From Pseudomonas massiliensis (GTDB taxonomy: Bacteria > Pseudomonadota > Gammaproteobacteria > Pseudomonadales > Pseudomonadaceae): a stretch of DNA of 64,000 bases. The notes beneath the pieces are model-generated. The model saw nothing but the letters and a program-made list of their open reading frames with translations. It made no database searches and had not been told where the DNA came from. The position numbers and the translations under genes were made by a program. Shown here piece by piece: positions 1 through 10,135 of the stretch (the first letter of the stretch is position 1; each line of letters starts with the position of its first letter). The stretch is taken from positions 806,001-870,000 of the forward strand of contig NZ_CCYK01000006.1 of assembly GCF_000826105.1 (NCBI RefSeq), written 5' to 3'.

Positions 1-112
1 TGAGCGTGCCACCCTGGCGAGCCAGAGCGCGGGGGTCTTGCAAAAGGGCCAGCCAGCCTATACCGAATCGGTGCTACGCCATTTGCGCCGCCTTACCGGG
101 GGAATTGCCTGA
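1..112 (+). CDS. C-terminal end of an unidentified protein (5' end outside window)
   Basis: An open frame enters at base 2 and runs 36 codons to a TGA at 110-112. That stop shares its last base with the ATG of the next gene (TGATG), which suggests translational coupling with the downstream sensor kinase. The visible tail is basic and rich in Leu and Arg (VLRHLRRLTGG near its end). No family can be recognised from so little. Coupling to a histidine kinase makes a signalling partner plausible, but that is inference. Confidence 0.5.
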   Translation, partial: ERATLASQSAGVLQKGQPAYTESVLRHLRRLTGGIA

Positions 113-1215
113 TGCGCACTCGGCGAATACTGATCATCGACGATATGCAAGCCAACCGCTACGTGCTGCGCAAGATCCTGGGCAGCGAAGCGAGTTACGA
201 AGTGCTCGAGGCGAGCAACGGCGCCGACGGGCTGGCACTCATGGATGCCAGCATCGACCTGGTGATTCTGGACATCAATCTCCCGGACATGAGCGGCTTC
301 GAGCTGATTCGGGAAGCCGAGAACAAGCTGGGCAGCGAGCATGTGCCGGCCATCATCAACATTTCCGCCACCTTCATCAGCGGCGCGGACAAGGCCATGG
401 GCTTGAACAAGGGCGCGCGCGCCTATCTGACCCATCCGATCGACGCCGAAGAAATGCTTGCCACCATCGCCAGCCTGGTCAAATCCGACAATCGCCTGGA
501 ACGCGTCGAGCGTCGGCGCCAGGTGGCGGTGGCTCGCAGCGAGAGCCTGCGGGCGGAAAAGATCATGCTCGAGCGGTTCATGCGTTCTTTCAGCCACGAT
601 CTGCGTTCGCCACTGGCCGCGGCGACCATGGTGGCCGGGCTGATGAAGAAAAACCCGGCTCGGCGCACGGAAGAGCTGCTGCAGATCCTCGAGGACAACC
701 TCAAGCGCATCGACCGCATGATTGGCAATGTGCTGGACATTTCCCACGTGGCCATGGGCGGCGGGATCAAACTAAACGCCGAGACCCTGGTGGTAGGGCC
801 GTTGTTCGAGGAGGCACTGAACAACCTTCGCCTGCAGGTGCCCCAGCCCATCGAAGCCCGCCTGGAAGCGATCGACACCCTGGTCGAATGGGACCGCAAC
901 GCGTTTCTTCGCATCCTCGACAATCTGGTGATCAATGCCAGCAAACATGGCATGCCCGACCACACTATCGAGGTCCGGCAATGGCAGCAAGGTAACGAGA
1001 TTCACTTCAGCGTGAGCAACCAGGGATGCTTTCCGGACGAAGTCCTTTCCAACCTGGCTACCCCCTATTTCATTTCCACGCGCAGCGATACCAAGGGGTG
1101 GGGCCTGGGCTTGCCCATCGTGAAGGCGCTCTGTGAGAGCTGCGGAGGGCACGTGGCTTTCGATAACGTCGAAGGCCACGCGCGGGTTCACGTCAGGCTG
1201 CCATTGAGCCTGTAG
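112..1215 (+). CDS. Receiver-HisKA-HATPase hybrid sensor histidine kinase
   Basis: A 367-residue soluble protein with reversed hybrid order. An N-terminal response-regulator receiver (about 5-123) has the acidic pair D10-D11 and phospho-acceptor D54 in LVILDINLPD. A linker rich in Arg and Glu (about 125-155) follows, then a HisKA dimerisation domain with H-box FSHDLRSPL (His162), and a HATPase domain with N-box LDNLVINASKHG and G-box GLGLPIVK. There is no membrane segment, so it probably receives its input through the receiver from another kinase or a partner. The conserved receiver lysine (usually in a K-P pair) is replaced by His108 in LTHPID, which may change phosphoryl chemistry. Start is the ATG overlapping the previous stop. 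Domain calls are secure; the pathway is unknown. Confidence 0.85.
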   Translation: MRTRRILIIDDMQANRYVLRKILGSEASYEVLEASNGADGLALMDASIDLVILDINLPDMSGFELIREAENKLGSEHVPAIINISATFISGADKAMGLNKGARAYLTHPIDAEEMLATIASLVKSDNRLERVERRRQVAVARSESLRAEKIMLERFMRSFSHDLRSPLAAATMVAGLMKKNPARRTEELLQILEDNLKRIDRMIGNVLDISHVAMGGGIKLNAETLVVGPLFEEALNNLRLQVPQPIEARLEAIDTLVEWDRNAFLRILDNLVINASKHGMPDHTIEVRQWQQGNEIHFSVSNQGCFPDEVLSNLATPYFISTRSDTKGWGLGLPIVKALCESCGGHVAFDNVEGHARVHVRLPLSL

Positions 1216-1242
1216 CTTTGTTGGCTACGCAATAGCGCCGTC

Positions 1243-1431
1243 TGTAGGGGCCGCCGTGTAACGGGCGAAGCCCCCGAACGGGCTTTCACCGCTATGGCGA
1301 TGAACACCTTCGCGAGCTGCGCCCGTCTCCTACACAAGGTTGCATACCCTGTAGGAGTGGGGCGAAGCTCCCGAACGGGGCTGTCACCGCTATGCGATGC
1401 GTACCTTTCGCGAGCTGCGCCCGCCCCCTGC
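1243..1431. repeat. Two tandem REP-like imperfect repeats between the kinase gene and hemB
   Basis: Two related units of about 80-90 bp, 1243-1334 and 1350-1431. Each opens with TGTAGG and contains GCGAAGC-CCCGAACGGG, TCACCGCTATG and TTCGCGAGCTGCGCCCG. The first unit closes with CTCCTACA, the reverse complement of its start. The second ends against the hemB stop codon, so it may also serve as a 3' boundary or terminator for hemB. This looks like Pseudomonas REP/BIME elements (GTAGGAGCGGG type), but I could not match a named subclass. Confidence 0.6.
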
Positions 1432-2406
1432 TCAGAGGCCGTCCCGGGCGATGTCCATGGCGAAGTAGGTCAGGATCAGGTCAGCCCCGGCTCTTTTGAT
1501 CGCGCCCAGGCTTTCCCGCATCACCCGAGCCTCGTCTATGGCGCCAGCAGCCGCGCCGAACTTGATCATGGCGTATTCACCGCTCACCTGATAGGCAGCC
1601 AGTGGCAGACGCGAGGCATCGCGGATCTCCCGAATGATGTCCAGGTAGGCCCCGGCCGGCTTGACCATCAACGCATCGGCACCTTCCTGCTCGTCCAGCA
1701 GGGATTCACGCACCGCTTCGCGACGGTTCATGGGGTTCATCTGGTAGGCCTTGCGGTCGCCCTTGAGCGCCGTGCCACCGGCCTCACGGAACGGACCATA
1801 CAGGGAAGAGGCGAACTTGGTGGAGTAGGCCATGATGGACGTCTGGGTGAAACCGGCCGCGTCCAGCGCGGCGCGAATGGCCTGCACCTGCCCATCCATG
1901 GCCGCCGAGGGCGCGATGAAGTCCGCGCCAGCCTGGGCCGCCACCACCGCTTGCTTGCCCAGATTGAGCAAGGTCGCGTCGTTATCCACCTGATCGCCAT
2001 GAACCACGCCGCAGTGCCCGTGAGAGGTGTACTCACAGAAGCAGGTGTCGGACATCACCACCATCTCCGGCACGGTGTCCTTGCAGATCCGCGCCATGCG
2101 CGCCACCAGGCCGTCCTCGCGCCAGGTGTCGCTGCCGGTTTCGTCAAGGTGATGAGACACGCCGAAGGTCATCACCGATCGAATCCCCGCGCGGGCGTAG
2201 CGCTCGATTTCGCTGGCCAGCCGGGACTCGGGGATGCGATTCACCCCGGGCATGCTGGTGATAGGAACGAAATCATCGATGCCCTCTTCCACGAAAATCG
2301 GCAGTACCAGGTCTTCGAGGCGGAACTCCGTCTCCTGGAACACCGAGCGCAGGGCTTCGGAGCGGCGCAGGCGGCGTGGGCGGCTGACGGGGTACAGGTT
2401 GCTCAT
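1432..2406 (-). CDS. hemB: Delta-aminolevulinic acid dehydratase (porphobilinogen synthase), zinc type
   Basis: Condenses two 5-aminolevulinate molecules to porphobilinogen in tetrapyrrole synthesis; cytosolic. With the ATG at 2406 the product has 324 residues, the length of E. coli HemB. An in-frame TTG 21 bases upstream overlaps the end of cfa and is less likely, because an AAGG Shine-Dalgarno precedes the ATG. Both Schiff-base lysines are visible in MAYSTKFAS and LMVKPAG. The metal site reads [13 protein letters not shown] with cysteines near 122, 124 and 132, the zinc-binding triad. The main Pseudomonas HemB is of the magnesium type without these cysteines, so this is probably a second copy. 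It lies 17 bases after cfa and may be cotranscribed with it. Confidence 0.9.
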   Translation of the reverse strand: MSNLYPVSRPRRLRRSEALRSVFQETEFRLEDLVLPIFVEEGIDDFVPITSMPGVNRIPESRLASEIERYARAGIRSVMTFGVSHHLDETGSDTWREDGLVARMARICKDTVPEMVVMSDTCFCEYTSHGHCGVVHGDQVDNDATLLNLGKQAVVAAQAGADFIAPSAAMDGQVQAIRAALDAAGFTQTSIMAYSTKFASSLYGPFREAGGTALKGDRKAYQMNPMNRREAVRESLLDEQEGADALMVKPAGAYLDIIREIRDASRLPLAAYQVSGEYAMIKFGAAAGAIDEARVMRESLGAIKRAGADLILTYFAMDIARDGL

Positions 2407-2423
2407 TTCATTACCTTCGTTGA

Positions 2424-3587
2424 TCAACTTACGCGCTCATAGCCGCCGAGTACGCCATGCTTGGACAATACCCACTGCCAGAGCTGTATGTCGCGGGCCC
2501 GGAAAGCACCCGCGCAGGATAGGAGATAGTAACGCCACATGCGGAAGAAGCGCTCGCCCATGCGTTCCGCGAACTTGGGCCAGGCCGCTTCGAAGTTGGC
2601 GCACCAGGCCATCAGGGTCTTGTCATAGTCGGCGCCGAAATTGTGCAAGTCCTCGGCCACGAACAAGCCATCGATGGCATCGCCGATCTGGCCAATGGAG
2701 GGCAGGTCGCCGTTGGGGAAGATGTATTTGTCGATCCATCGATCCGTCGTGCTGTTGCGGTGGTTCTTGCCAATGGTGTGCAGCACGAACAACCCGTCAT
2801 CCTTGAGGCAGCGGTGCGCGGTTTCCATGTACCCCCGATGGTTCTTGCGGCCAACATGCTCGAACATGCCTACGCTCACGATGTGATCGAACTGCTCGTC
2901 CACATCTCGGTAATCCTGCAGGCGAAACTCCAGGGGCAGGTCCGGATAACGCGCCTTGGCCCAATCGCATTGCTCGCGGGAAATGGTCACTCCCACACAT
3001 TCGACGCCATAGTGTTGAGCGGCGTAGGACATAAAGCTGCCCCAGCCACAACCGATGTCCAGCACGCGCTGGCCGGGCTGCAGGCGCAGCTTGCGGCAGA
3101 TCAGCTCCAGCTTGGCCTCCTGCGCCTGCTCCAGGTTGCTCGCATCCTTCCAATACCCACAGGTATAGGTCATGCGGGCATCGAGCATGCTTTCGTAGAA
3201 GTCGTTTCCGAGGTCGTAATGCTGCTCACCTACCTGCCAGGCACGCTCCCGGTTCTGCAGATTCAGCAGCTTCGCTTTCACGGCGTGGAACATCAACGCA
3301 GCGGGGTTCACCATATCCGCCACGCCGGCTCGCAACAGCCGGGCAAAGAACTCGTCGAGGCGCTCGGCGTCCCAGCTGCCGTCCATATAGGCTTCACCCA
3401 GGCCCAGGTTACCCTCCGCCAAGGCCCGCTGCGGCACGCTCGCGTCCTTGATGGTCATGTCCCAGGGCTGAACGCCATGCATGCCGATACCGGCCCGTGC
3501 AAGCAGCTGCTGAGCGAAGCGCAACGAACTGGAAGCGGATTCAGACGATGAGGCAGAAGCGGGTGAACCAGAAAGCTTGGTATGCAT
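2424..3587 (-). CDS. cfa: Cyclopropane-fatty-acyl-phospholipid synthase
   Basis: Transfers a methylene group from S-adenosylmethionine to the double bond of unsaturated acyl chains in membrane phospholipids. It is typically made on entry to stationary phase and under acid or solvent stress. The 387-residue product has a low-complexity Ser/Ala-rich start, the family N-terminal domain, and a methyltransferase domain with SAM motif [10 protein letters not shown] near residue 174. [18 protein letters not shown] and the later [10 protein letters not shown] are classical CFA synthase signatures. The ATG at 3587 follows AGGGGAT. hemB starts 17 bases downstream on the same strand. Confidence 0.92.
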   Translation of the reverse strand: MHTKLSGSPASASSSESASSSLRFAQQLLARAGIGMHGVQPWDMTIKDASVPQRALAEGNLGLGEAYMDGSWDAERLDEFFARLLRAGVADMVNPAALMFHAVKAKLLNLQNRERAWQVGEQHYDLGNDFYESMLDARMTYTCGYWKDASNLEQAQEAKLELICRKLRLQPGQRVLDIGCGWGSFMSYAAQHYGVECVGVTISREQCDWAKARYPDLPLEFRLQDYRDVDEQFDHIVSVGMFEHVGRKNHRGYMETAHRCLKDDGLFVLHTIGKNHRNSTTDRWIDKYIFPNGDLPSIGQIGDAIDGLFVAEDLHNFGADYDKTLMAWCANFEAAWPKFAERMGERFFRMWRYYLLSCAGAFRARDIQLWQWVLSKHGVLGGYERVS

Positions 3588-3716
3588 AGCTATCCCCTGT
3601 TCAAAACGTTCTATCTGGCGAGTTCTAATCCTGCTGAAGACAGCCGCGGCCGGCCGAGTCGGTGTCTATGCATGGATACCTTGTGGTGGCAAGCGTACCC
3701 ACTCTTGATCGTAGAT

Positions 3717-3765
3717 GCCGCTAGAGTGCGGCAATTGACCCAATATAGAGTCTTTATCGGGTCAA
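3717..3765. promoter_or_regulatory. Two inverted repeats in the cfa upstream region
   Basis: The 310-base gap 3588-3897 holds no convincing gene; it carries the cfa control region. Two dyads stand out: GCCGC-N6-GCGGC at 3717-3732 and TTGACCC-N17-GGGTCAA at 3735-3765. On the minus strand, which reads toward cfa, the second contains CTATATT, a possible -10. The dyads could be operators for a stress regulator. I could not place a complete RpoS-type promoter with confidence. Confidence 0.35.
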
Positions 3766-3897
3766 GCGTAAGGCCACGCCGCCGCTTCGCACAATCCAGG
3801 CGGGAGAAAACTACCTTACCGAAGCGGCAACAATAAGCCGAAAACGGCGTCTGCCCGACGATGCGAGGCCTGCCCCACACCATCGGTACACCCTGCG

Positions 3898-5124
3898 TTA
3901 CGCTGTCGTCTTCGACGACTTGGCCAGTATTCCATCGGTTCGGAACATCTGGCGGATACCCCGCACGGCCTGGCGAATACGATCCTGGTTTTCGATCAGG
4001 GCAAAGCGTACGTGATCATCACCGTAGTCGCCGAAGCCGACCCCGGGCGATACACAGACCTTGGCCTCGGCGAGCAACTTCTTGGCGAATTCCAGCGAAC
4101 CCATCTCGGCATACGGTTCCGGAATCTTGGCCCAGACATACATGGACGCCTTTGGGTTTTCGACCATCCAGCCGATCTCGTGCAACCCCTTGACCAGCGT
4201 GTTCCGGCGCTGCCGATATTGCTCGGCGATATCTCTCACGCACTGCTGGTCACCTTCCAGGGCCGCGATGGCCGCTACCTGCAGGGGGGTGAAGGTGCCG
4301 TAGTCATGGTAGCTCTTGATGCGGGCCAGGGCTGACACCAATTCGGGATTGCCCACCATGAAGCCGATCCGCCAACCCGCCATGTTGTAGCTTTTGGACA
4401 GGGTGAAGAACTCCACCGCGATATCCTTGGCGCCTGGCACCTGCATGATCGAGGGCGCCTTCCAGCCGTCGTAGACGATGTCCGCGTAGGCCAGGTCATG
4501 AACCACCAGCACGTCGTAGCGCTTGGCAAGCTCCACCACTCGCTCGAAGAAGTCCAGCTCCACGCACTGGGCAGTAGGGTTCGACGGGAACCCCAGGATC
4601 ATCATCTTCGGCTTGGGAATCGACTCCCGGATAGCCCGCTCCAGCTCGTTGAAGAAATCTACGCCAGGCACGAGTGGCACCGAGCGCACCTGAGCGCCAG
4701 CGATCACGGCCCCGTAGATATGGATCGGATAACTCGGGTTAGGCACCAGCACGGTGTCGCCCTGGTCCAGGGTGGCCAGCATCAGGTGCGCCAGCCCTTC
4801 CTTGGAACCGATGGTAACGATGGCTTCGCTTTCAGGATCGATGTCCACGCCGTAGCGATCGGCATACCAGCGGGAAATCGCCCGGCGCAGCCGCGGGATG
4901 CCTCGGGACGTGGAGTAGCCATGGGTGTCTTCCCGCTGGGCCACGCTGACCAGCTTCTCGACGATATGCGGCGGCGTGGCGCCGTCAGGGTTGCCCATGC
5001 TGAGGTCAATGATGTCCTCACCGCGACGGCGCGCGGCCATCTTCAGCTCGGCGGTGGTGTTGAAAACGTAGGGGGGAAGGCGATCTATACGCGCAAAGCG
5101 GCGCGGCGAACGGAGTTCGGGCAT
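3898..5124 (-). CDS. alaC: AlaC-type PLP aminotransferase (glutamate-pyruvate)
   Basis: Class I/II aminotransferase of 408 residues, predicted to interconvert alanine plus 2-oxoglutarate and pyruvate plus glutamate in the cytosol. The PLP lysine lies in LSKSYNMAGWRIGF (about K244); other fold signatures are NPSYPIHIYG, GFPSNPTA and HDLAYADIVYDG. Start is the ATG at 5124. It is transcribed in the same direction as the cyo operon downstream, but the terminator at the end of cyoE does not separate them in this order: alaC lies beyond cyoE on the minus strand. A related activity such as MalY or a methionine aminotransferase is possible, but AlaC fits best. Confidence 0.8.
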   Translation of the reverse strand: MPELRSPRRFARIDRLPPYVFNTTAELKMAARRRGEDIIDLSMGNPDGATPPHIVEKLVSVAQREDTHGYSTSRGIPRLRRAISRWYADRYGVDIDPESEAIVTIGSKEGLAHLMLATLDQGDTVLVPNPSYPIHIYGAVIAGAQVRSVPLVPGVDFFNELERAIRESIPKPKMMILGFPSNPTAQCVELDFFERVVELAKRYDVLVVHDLAYADIVYDGWKAPSIMQVPGAKDIAVEFFTLSKSYNMAGWRIGFMVGNPELVSALARIKSYHDYGTFTPLQVAAIAALEGDQQCVRDIAEQYRQRRNTLVKGLHEIGWMVENPKASMYVWAKIPEPYAEMGSLEFAKKLLAEAKVCVSPGVGFGDYGDDHVRFALIENQDRIRQAVRGIRQMFRTDGILAKSSKTTA

Positions 5125-5233
5125 GGTGGTCTCGATATACGTAAGCGCCCGGAACCGTCCGAGCGACGCTGGCCATTGCCTGGCCTAGGGGAACGATAGC
5201 GTCCCGCTTCGCTGTGTGTCCAGCGCGCGCCTA

Positions 5234-5266
5234 TAAAAAAACCGGGCCATTCACAGGCCCGGTTCT
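5234..5266 (-). terminator. Rho-independent terminator of the cyo operon
   Basis: On the minus strand, stem AACCGGGCC / GGCCCGGTT with a 7-base loop is followed by a run of seven T. It lies just after the cyoE stop codon and before alaC. Confidence 0.85.
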
Positions 5267-5282
5267 TTCACCCCATCGCTGC

Positions 5283-6173
5283 TCAAGGCAGCGCGGAGGT
5301 CAGCAGCAGGTCGGCCGACGCTTTGAAGTCCACCGACATCATCACGCTCAAGGCCGTGATGGTGAAGATGGAAAACACGAACAGCTTGCGCGCCCAGACC
5401 CGGTCATCGGTAGCCTTGTAACCGGTCCAGGCCATGTACAGCCAGTACATGCCCATTGCAGCGGCCACGGCCATGTAGCTCAGCCCGGCGTAACCGCCGA
5501 GGGTAAGCATGAGGGTCGCGAGCACGAAGGCCAGGATGTAGTACAGGATATGCCGCTTGGCCACTGAAATCCCCCGCTCCACCGGAAGTACCGGGATGGA
5601 AGCAGCCCGGTAATCGTTGAAGCGGAAAATCGCGATGGCGTAGGAATGCGGCATCTGCCACAAGCTGAACATGACCAGCAGGGTCAGCGCGGCCATGTCG
5701 AAGCGCCCCGTCACCGCCACGTAGCCGATCACCGGCGGCATCGCACCGGACAGGCTTCCCACCAGCGTGCCGTGGACCGACTTGCGCTTGAGGTAAAGAC
5801 TGTACAGGCCCACGTAGATGACGAAACCCGCGAGCCCGCTCAGGGCGGCAAGGGGGTTGGCCAACTTGTAGAGCAGGCCGAGCCCCAGTAGCCCCAGCAC
5901 GGTCGCGTACGCCAAGGCTACCTTGACCGGAATCAGCCCCTGGACGATAGCGCGGTTGCGCGTGCGCTCCATCTTCACGTCGATGTCACGATCGATGCAG
6001 TTGTTGAACGCACAACCCGAGGCGACTACCAGCGAGGTTCCGATCACCGTGGCAAGGAACAGGCCGAGGTCGACATGCCCTTGCGCGGCAAGGAAGAAGC
6101 CGCCTGCCACAGAAAGCACGTTACCGAAAATGATCCCCGGTTTGGTGATTTGGATAAAGTGCTTAACGGACAT
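5283..6173 (-). CDS. cyoE: Protoheme IX farnesyltransferase
   Basis: Integral membrane prenyltransferase of 296 residues that converts heme B to heme O for the bo3 oxidase. The Asp-rich substrate motif [18 protein letters not shown] and the second loop FRFNDYRAA are present, with about eight hydrophobic segments. The open frame extends further upstream, but the ATG at 6173 ([13 protein letters not shown]) has AGGTAGGT ahead of it and matches CyoE N-termini. It is the last gene of the operon, 10 bases after cyoD. Confidence 0.95.
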   Translation of the reverse strand: MSVKHFIQITKPGIIFGNVLSVAGGFFLAAQGHVDLGLFLATVIGTSLVVASGCAFNNCIDRDIDVKMERTRNRAIVQGLIPVKVALAYATVLGLLGLGLLYKLANPLAALSGLAGFVIYVGLYSLYLKRKSVHGTLVGSLSGAMPPVIGYVAVTGRFDMAALTLLVMFSLWQMPHSYAIAIFRFNDYRAASIPVLPVERGISVAKRHILYYILAFVLATLMLTLGGYAGLSYMAVAAAMGMYWLYMAWTGYKATDDRVWARKLFVFSIFTITALSVMMSVDFKASADLLLTSALP

Positions 6174-6183
6174 GCGACCTACC

Positions 6184-6513
6184 TTACTTCGCCAGCATGA
6201 AGTGATGGATGCTGAACATGATCCACAACGACAAGCCAACCAGGAACGCGATGATCACGGCCGAGAAGATGAACGCGATCACGTTCCAGCGTTGCTCCGA
6301 AGAGCGATCCAGGTGCAGGAAATACACCAGGTGAACGATGATCTGGACCACCGCGAACACCAGGATGATGGCCAGGATGGTGTCCTTGGGCATCGACGGG
6401 AACATCACCAGCCCGAACGGAATCACTGTCAGGATCACCGACAGGATGAAACCGATCATGTAGGACTTGAAGCTGCCGTGGCTCGCGCCGCCAGCGGAAT
6501 GGTTGTTAGCCAT
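6184..6513 (-). CDS. cyoD: Cytochrome bo3 ubiquinol oxidase subunit IV
   Basis: A 109-residue membrane protein with three hydrophobic segments (about 17-37, 46-68 and 78-99), the usual size and shape of CyoD, which assists assembly of the CuB site. Its ATG overlaps the cyoC stop by one base (TAATG). Confidence 0.93.
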   Translation of the reverse strand: MANNHSAGGASHGSFKSYMIGFILSVILTVIPFGLVMFPSMPKDTILAIILVFAVVQIIVHLVYFLHLDRSSEQRWNVIAFIFSAVIIAFLVGLSLWIMFSIHHFMLAK

Positions 6514-7136
6514 TACAGGGCCCCCATCAGGTAAACAACGGTGAACACGCAGATCCAGACCACGTCCAGGAAGTGCCAGAACAGGCTAAGGCAGCTCATG
6601 CGGGTCTGGTTGGTGGTGGTCAGGCCGTTCTTGCTGATCTGAGCCATCAGCACAGCCATCCACAGCAGGCCGCTGGAAACGTGCAGGCCGTGGGTGCCCA
6701 CCAGGGTGAAGAAGGCGGACAGGAAGCCGCTCTTGTCCGGGCCGTAGCCTTCCTTGATCAGGTGATGGAATTCGTTGATTTCCATCGCGATGAAGCCAGC
6801 GCCGAGCAGGAAGGTGATGAACAGCCAGGTCATCACGCCGCTCTTGTTGTTCTTGTGCATCGCCAGCATGGCGAAGCCGAACGTGATCGAGCTGAACAAC
6901 AGCAGGAAGGTTTCGACCAGGACATAGCCCAGCTCGAAGATCTCGTGGCCGGATGGGCCACCTGCAACGTTCCCTACCAGCACCGCGTAGGCGGCGAACA
7001 GGCAGGAGAACAGAATGCAGTCTGTCATCAGGTAGATCCAGAAGCCGAAGACAGTCATGCCTCCGGCATCGTGGTGATCGTCGTGCCCATGCTCGTGGCT
7101 ATGGGCGACTTCACCGTGCAGAACGGTATTAGCCAT
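6513..7136 (-). CDS. cyoC: Cytochrome bo3 ubiquinol oxidase subunit III
   Basis: 207 residues with a His-rich N-terminus ([12 protein letters not shown]) and five membrane segments typical of heme-copper oxidase subunit III. Core sequences such as [18 protein letters not shown] and the terminal [12 protein letters not shown] identify it. It starts 3 bases after cyoB and overlaps cyoD by one base, so translation is coupled along the operon. Confidence 0.95.
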   Translation of the reverse strand: MANTVLHGEVAHSHEHGHDDHHDAGGMTVFGFWIYLMTDCILFSCLFAAYAVLVGNVAGGPSGHEIFELGYVLVETFLLLFSSITFGFAMLAMHKNNKSGVMTWLFITFLLGAGFIAMEINEFHHLIKEGYGPDKSGFLSAFFTLVGTHGLHVSSGLLWMAVLMAQISKNGLTTTNQTRMSCLSLFWHFLDVVWICVFTVVYLMGAL

Positions 7137-7139
7137 GGT

Positions 7140-9164
7140 TCAAACCTTCTCCAACGTGGAGTTCACACGAGTACCGCCGACCACGCCGGCATGGGCGTTG
7201 GCCAGTGCGCGTTGACGCTCGCCTTCGATGCGAGCGACTTCGGCCGCCGGCACGTAGTAGTCGATGTCATCGTCGTAGCTGCGCACGATCAGGGTGATGA
7301 TCATGCCGGCCAGGCCGACAGCGGCTGCCCACCAGATGTGCCAGATCAGCGCAAAGCCCAGCACCAGGCTGAACGCAGCCATGATGAAGCCCATGCCGGT
7401 ATTGCGTGGCATGTGGATCTGCTTGTAGTCAGCGGCATTGGCGGTCGCCTCACCACGCTCTTTCATGCCCCAGTAGGCGTCCAGGTCCGAAACGGCTGGT
7501 ACTTCGGCAAAGTTGTAGAACGGTGGTGGCGAAGAGGTGGACCATTCCAGCGTGCGGCCATCCCACGGGTCGCCGGTGACGTCCATGTTCTTCTTGCGAT
7601 CGCGGATCGAAACGTAGATCTGCAGCAGCTGGAACGCGATACCTGCGGCGACGAACAGCACACCGACCATGGCCACGTAGAACCATGGGGTCCACTCCGG
7701 GTTGTCGGTGTGGTTCAAGCGACGGGTCATGCCCATGAAGCCCAGCACGTACAACGGCATGAACGCGAAGTAGAAGCCGACCAGCCAGCACCAGAAGGCG
7801 CACTTGCCCAGACGCTCGTTGAGCTTGAAGCCGAACGCTTTCGGGAACCAGAAGGTGAAGCCGGCCAGGTAGCCGAACACGGCACCACCGATGATCACGT
7901 TATGGAAGTGCGCGATCAGGAACAGGCTGTTGTGCAGAACGAAGTCGGCGCCCGGTACCGCCAGCAGCACGCCGGTCATGCCACCGATACTGAAGGTGAC
8001 GATGAAGCCGACGGTCCACAGCATCGGGGTCTTGAACTCGATGCGGCCGCGATACATGGTGAACAGCCAGGTGAAGATCTTCACCCCTGTCGGCACCGCG
8101 ATGATCATGGTCATGATGCCGAAGAACGCGTTGACGTTCGCGCCAGCGCCCATGGTGAAGAAGTGGTGCAGCCACACGATGAACGACAGCACGGTAATGG
8201 CTACCGTCGCCCAGACCAGCGAGACATAACCGAACAGGCGCTTCTTGGCAAAGGTCGAGGTCACTTCCGAGAAGATGCCGAAGGCCGGCAGGATCAGGAT
8301 GTAAACCTCAGGGTGACCCCAGGCCCAGAACAGGTTGACGTACATCATCGGGTTGCCACCAAGCTCGTTGGTGAAGAAATGCATACCCAGATAACGGTCA
8401 AGCGACAGCAGGAACAGCGTGGCGGTCAGGATCGGGAACGAGGCGGCGATCAGGATCGCGGTGCACAGGCAGTTCCAGGTGAACACCGGCATCTTCATCA
8501 AGGTCATGCCTGGGGCACGCATCTTGAGGATGGTGACGATGAAGTTCACGCCGGTCAGCAGGGTGCCCAGGCCGGAGATCTGCAGCGACCAGATGTAGTA
8601 GTCGACACCGACGCCAGGGCTGTATTGCAGGCCCGAAAGTGGCGGGTAGGCCACCCAGCCGGTCTTGGCGAATTCGCCGACCGCAAGGGAGATGTTGACC
8701 AGCAGCGCGCCCACCACGAACAGCCAGAAGCTGACGGAGTTCAGGAACGGGAAGGCAACGTCGCGAGCGCCGATCTGCAGCGGAACCACGATGTTCATCA
8801 GGCCGATCATGAAAGGCATGGCCATGAAGATGATCATGATCGTGCCGTGAGCGGTGAAGATCTGGTCGTAGTGCTCAGGTGGCAGGTAACCGGTGGAACC
8901 GGCCACCGCCATGGCCTGCTGGGAACGCATCATGATGGCGTCGGCAAAGCCGCGCAGCAGCATGATGAGCGCCACGGCGATATACATCACGCCGATTTTC
9001 TTGTGGTCGACAGAGGTGAACCACTCTTTCCAGAGATAGCCCCACTTCTTGTAGTAGGTGATCGCCGCGAACACCGCAGCCCCGAGCACGGCAACGACGG
9101 CGAGGGTCACCATCACTATCGGCTCGTGGAAGGGTATCGCTTCCAGAGTTAATTTACCGAACAT
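7140..9164 (-). CDS. cyoB: Cytochrome bo3 ubiquinol oxidase subunit I
   Basis: 674 residues, the catalytic proton-pumping subunit that reduces O2 to water. Heme and copper ligands are all visible: His in [11 protein letters not shown] (heme b), [12 protein letters not shown] with the His-Tyr crosslink pair, WLHHFFTMG (CuB) and [12 protein letters not shown] (CuB and heme o). It lies 3 bases after cyoA. Nothing suggests loss of function. Confidence 0.97.
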   Translation of the reverse strand: MFGKLTLEAIPFHEPIVMVTLAVVAVLGAAVFAAITYYKKWGYLWKEWFTSVDHKKIGVMYIAVALIMLLRGFADAIMMRSQQAMAVAGSTGYLPPEHYDQIFTAHGTIMIIFMAMPFMIGLMNIVVPLQIGARDVAFPFLNSVSFWLFVVGALLVNISLAVGEFAKTGWVAYPPLSGLQYSPGVGVDYYIWSLQISGLGTLLTGVNFIVTILKMRAPGMTLMKMPVFTWNCLCTAILIAASFPILTATLFLLSLDRYLGMHFFTNELGGNPMMYVNLFWAWGHPEVYILILPAFGIFSEVTSTFAKKRLFGYVSLVWATVAITVLSFIVWLHHFFTMGAGANVNAFFGIMTMIIAVPTGVKIFTWLFTMYRGRIEFKTPMLWTVGFIVTFSIGGMTGVLLAVPGADFVLHNSLFLIAHFHNVIIGGAVFGYLAGFTFWFPKAFGFKLNERLGKCAFWCWLVGFYFAFMPLYVLGFMGMTRRLNHTDNPEWTPWFYVAMVGVLFVAAGIAFQLLQIYVSIRDRKKNMDVTGDPWDGRTLEWSTSSPPPFYNFAEVPAVSDLDAYWGMKERGEATANAADYKQIHMPRNTGMGFIMAAFSLVLGFALIWHIWWAAAVGLAGMIITLIVRSYDDDIDYYVPAAEVARIEGERQRALANAHAGVVGGTRVNSTLEKV

Positions 9165-9167
9165 CTT

Positions 9168-10100
9168 TTACTCCTCTGCCCCAGCAGCTGAATTCTCACT
9201 TACTTCCTTACCTTCCTTGCCAAGCACACCCTTCTCGCGCGCCCCGTGGCCAGCGCCCATGCCTTCATACTTGTCGATGATGGTCTGGAACAGCTCAGGC
9301 GTAGCCGAGGAATACAAGGTGACAGGGTTCTTTTCGCTTGGTTTGGCCAGTGCTGCGTATTCGGCCGAATCAAGCTTCTTCGGTGAATTGCGTACTTCGC
9401 TCACCCAGGCGTCGAAGCCTTCCTGGGTGGTGGCTTGTGCCTGGAAAGTCATGCCGGTGAAGCCAGCCCCGCTGTAGTTCGCGGAGATGCCCTGGTAGTC
9501 GCCCTGCTCGTTGGCGATCAGGTGCAGTTTGGTCTGCATGCCCGCCATGGCGTAGATCTGGCCACCGAGCGCCGGAATGAAGAAGGAGTTCATGACCGCG
9601 TCGGAAGTGATCTCGAAGCTGACCGGGGTATGCGCCGGGAAGACGATCTTGTTGACCGTGGCGATGCCCTGCTCCGGATAGATGAACAACCATTTCCAAT
9701 CCAGCGCCACGACCTGGATGCGCACCGGCTTGACTTCGGAATCCAGCGGGCGGTAAGGGTCGAGGTGGTGAGTCGAGACGTAGGTCACGTACCCCAGGAT
9801 GGCGATGATGATCAGGGGTACGCCCCAGACCACGGCTTCGATCTTGGTGGAGTGTGCCCACTCAGGGGTATAGGTGGCATTGCGATTGGATGCGCGATAT
9901 CTCCAGGCGAACCAGAACGCCATGACGATCACCGGGATGACCACCGTGAGCATCAGGCCGAACGCGAGGAGAATCAGGTTTCTCTCGTCGATGCCCACCT
10001 GTCCCTTTGGATTGAGCAGGGTCCAGTCGCACCCACTGAGAAAAAGCATGCCGAAAAAGGGCAATATGCCAAACAGTCTGGGGTAACGCTTTTTACTCAT
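9168..10100 (-). CDS. cyoA: Cytochrome bo3 ubiquinol oxidase subunit II (lipoprotein)
   Basis: 310 residues from the ATG at 10100, which follows AGAGGT; the longer open frame is rejected because this start gives a clean lipoprotein signal with lipobox LSGC (Cys24). Two membrane segments (about 41-65 and 86-106) precede a periplasmic cupredoxin-like domain that lacks CuA ligands, as expected for a quinol oxidase. It is the first gene of cyoABCDE. In Pseudomonas this operon is favoured at high oxygen and responds to RoxSR and Anr; candidate control sites lie upstream. Confidence 0.95.
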   Translation of the reverse strand: MSKKRYPRLFGILPFFGMLFLSGCDWTLLNPKGQVGIDERNLILLAFGLMLTVVIPVIVMAFWFAWRYRASNRNATYTPEWAHSTKIEAVVWGVPLIIIAILGYVTYVSTHHLDPYRPLDSEVKPVRIQVVALDWKWLFIYPEQGIATVNKIVFPAHTPVSFEITSDAVMNSFFIPALGGQIYAMAGMQTKLHLIANEQGDYQGISANYSGAGFTGMTFQAQATTQEGFDAWVSEVRNSPKKLDSAEYAALAKPSEKNPVTLYSSATPELFQTIIDKYEGMGAGHGAREKGVLGKEGKEVSENSAAGAEE

Positions 10101-10135
10101 CTCACGACCTCTAAAGCTTGCTTCAATGCAATGTG

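Noticed and set aside
6573..9152. 859-codon plus-strand frame opposite cyoC/cyoB
   Set aside because: Antisense to an intact oxidase operon, with His/Asp/Gln-rich composition typical of high-GC shadow frames and no domain.
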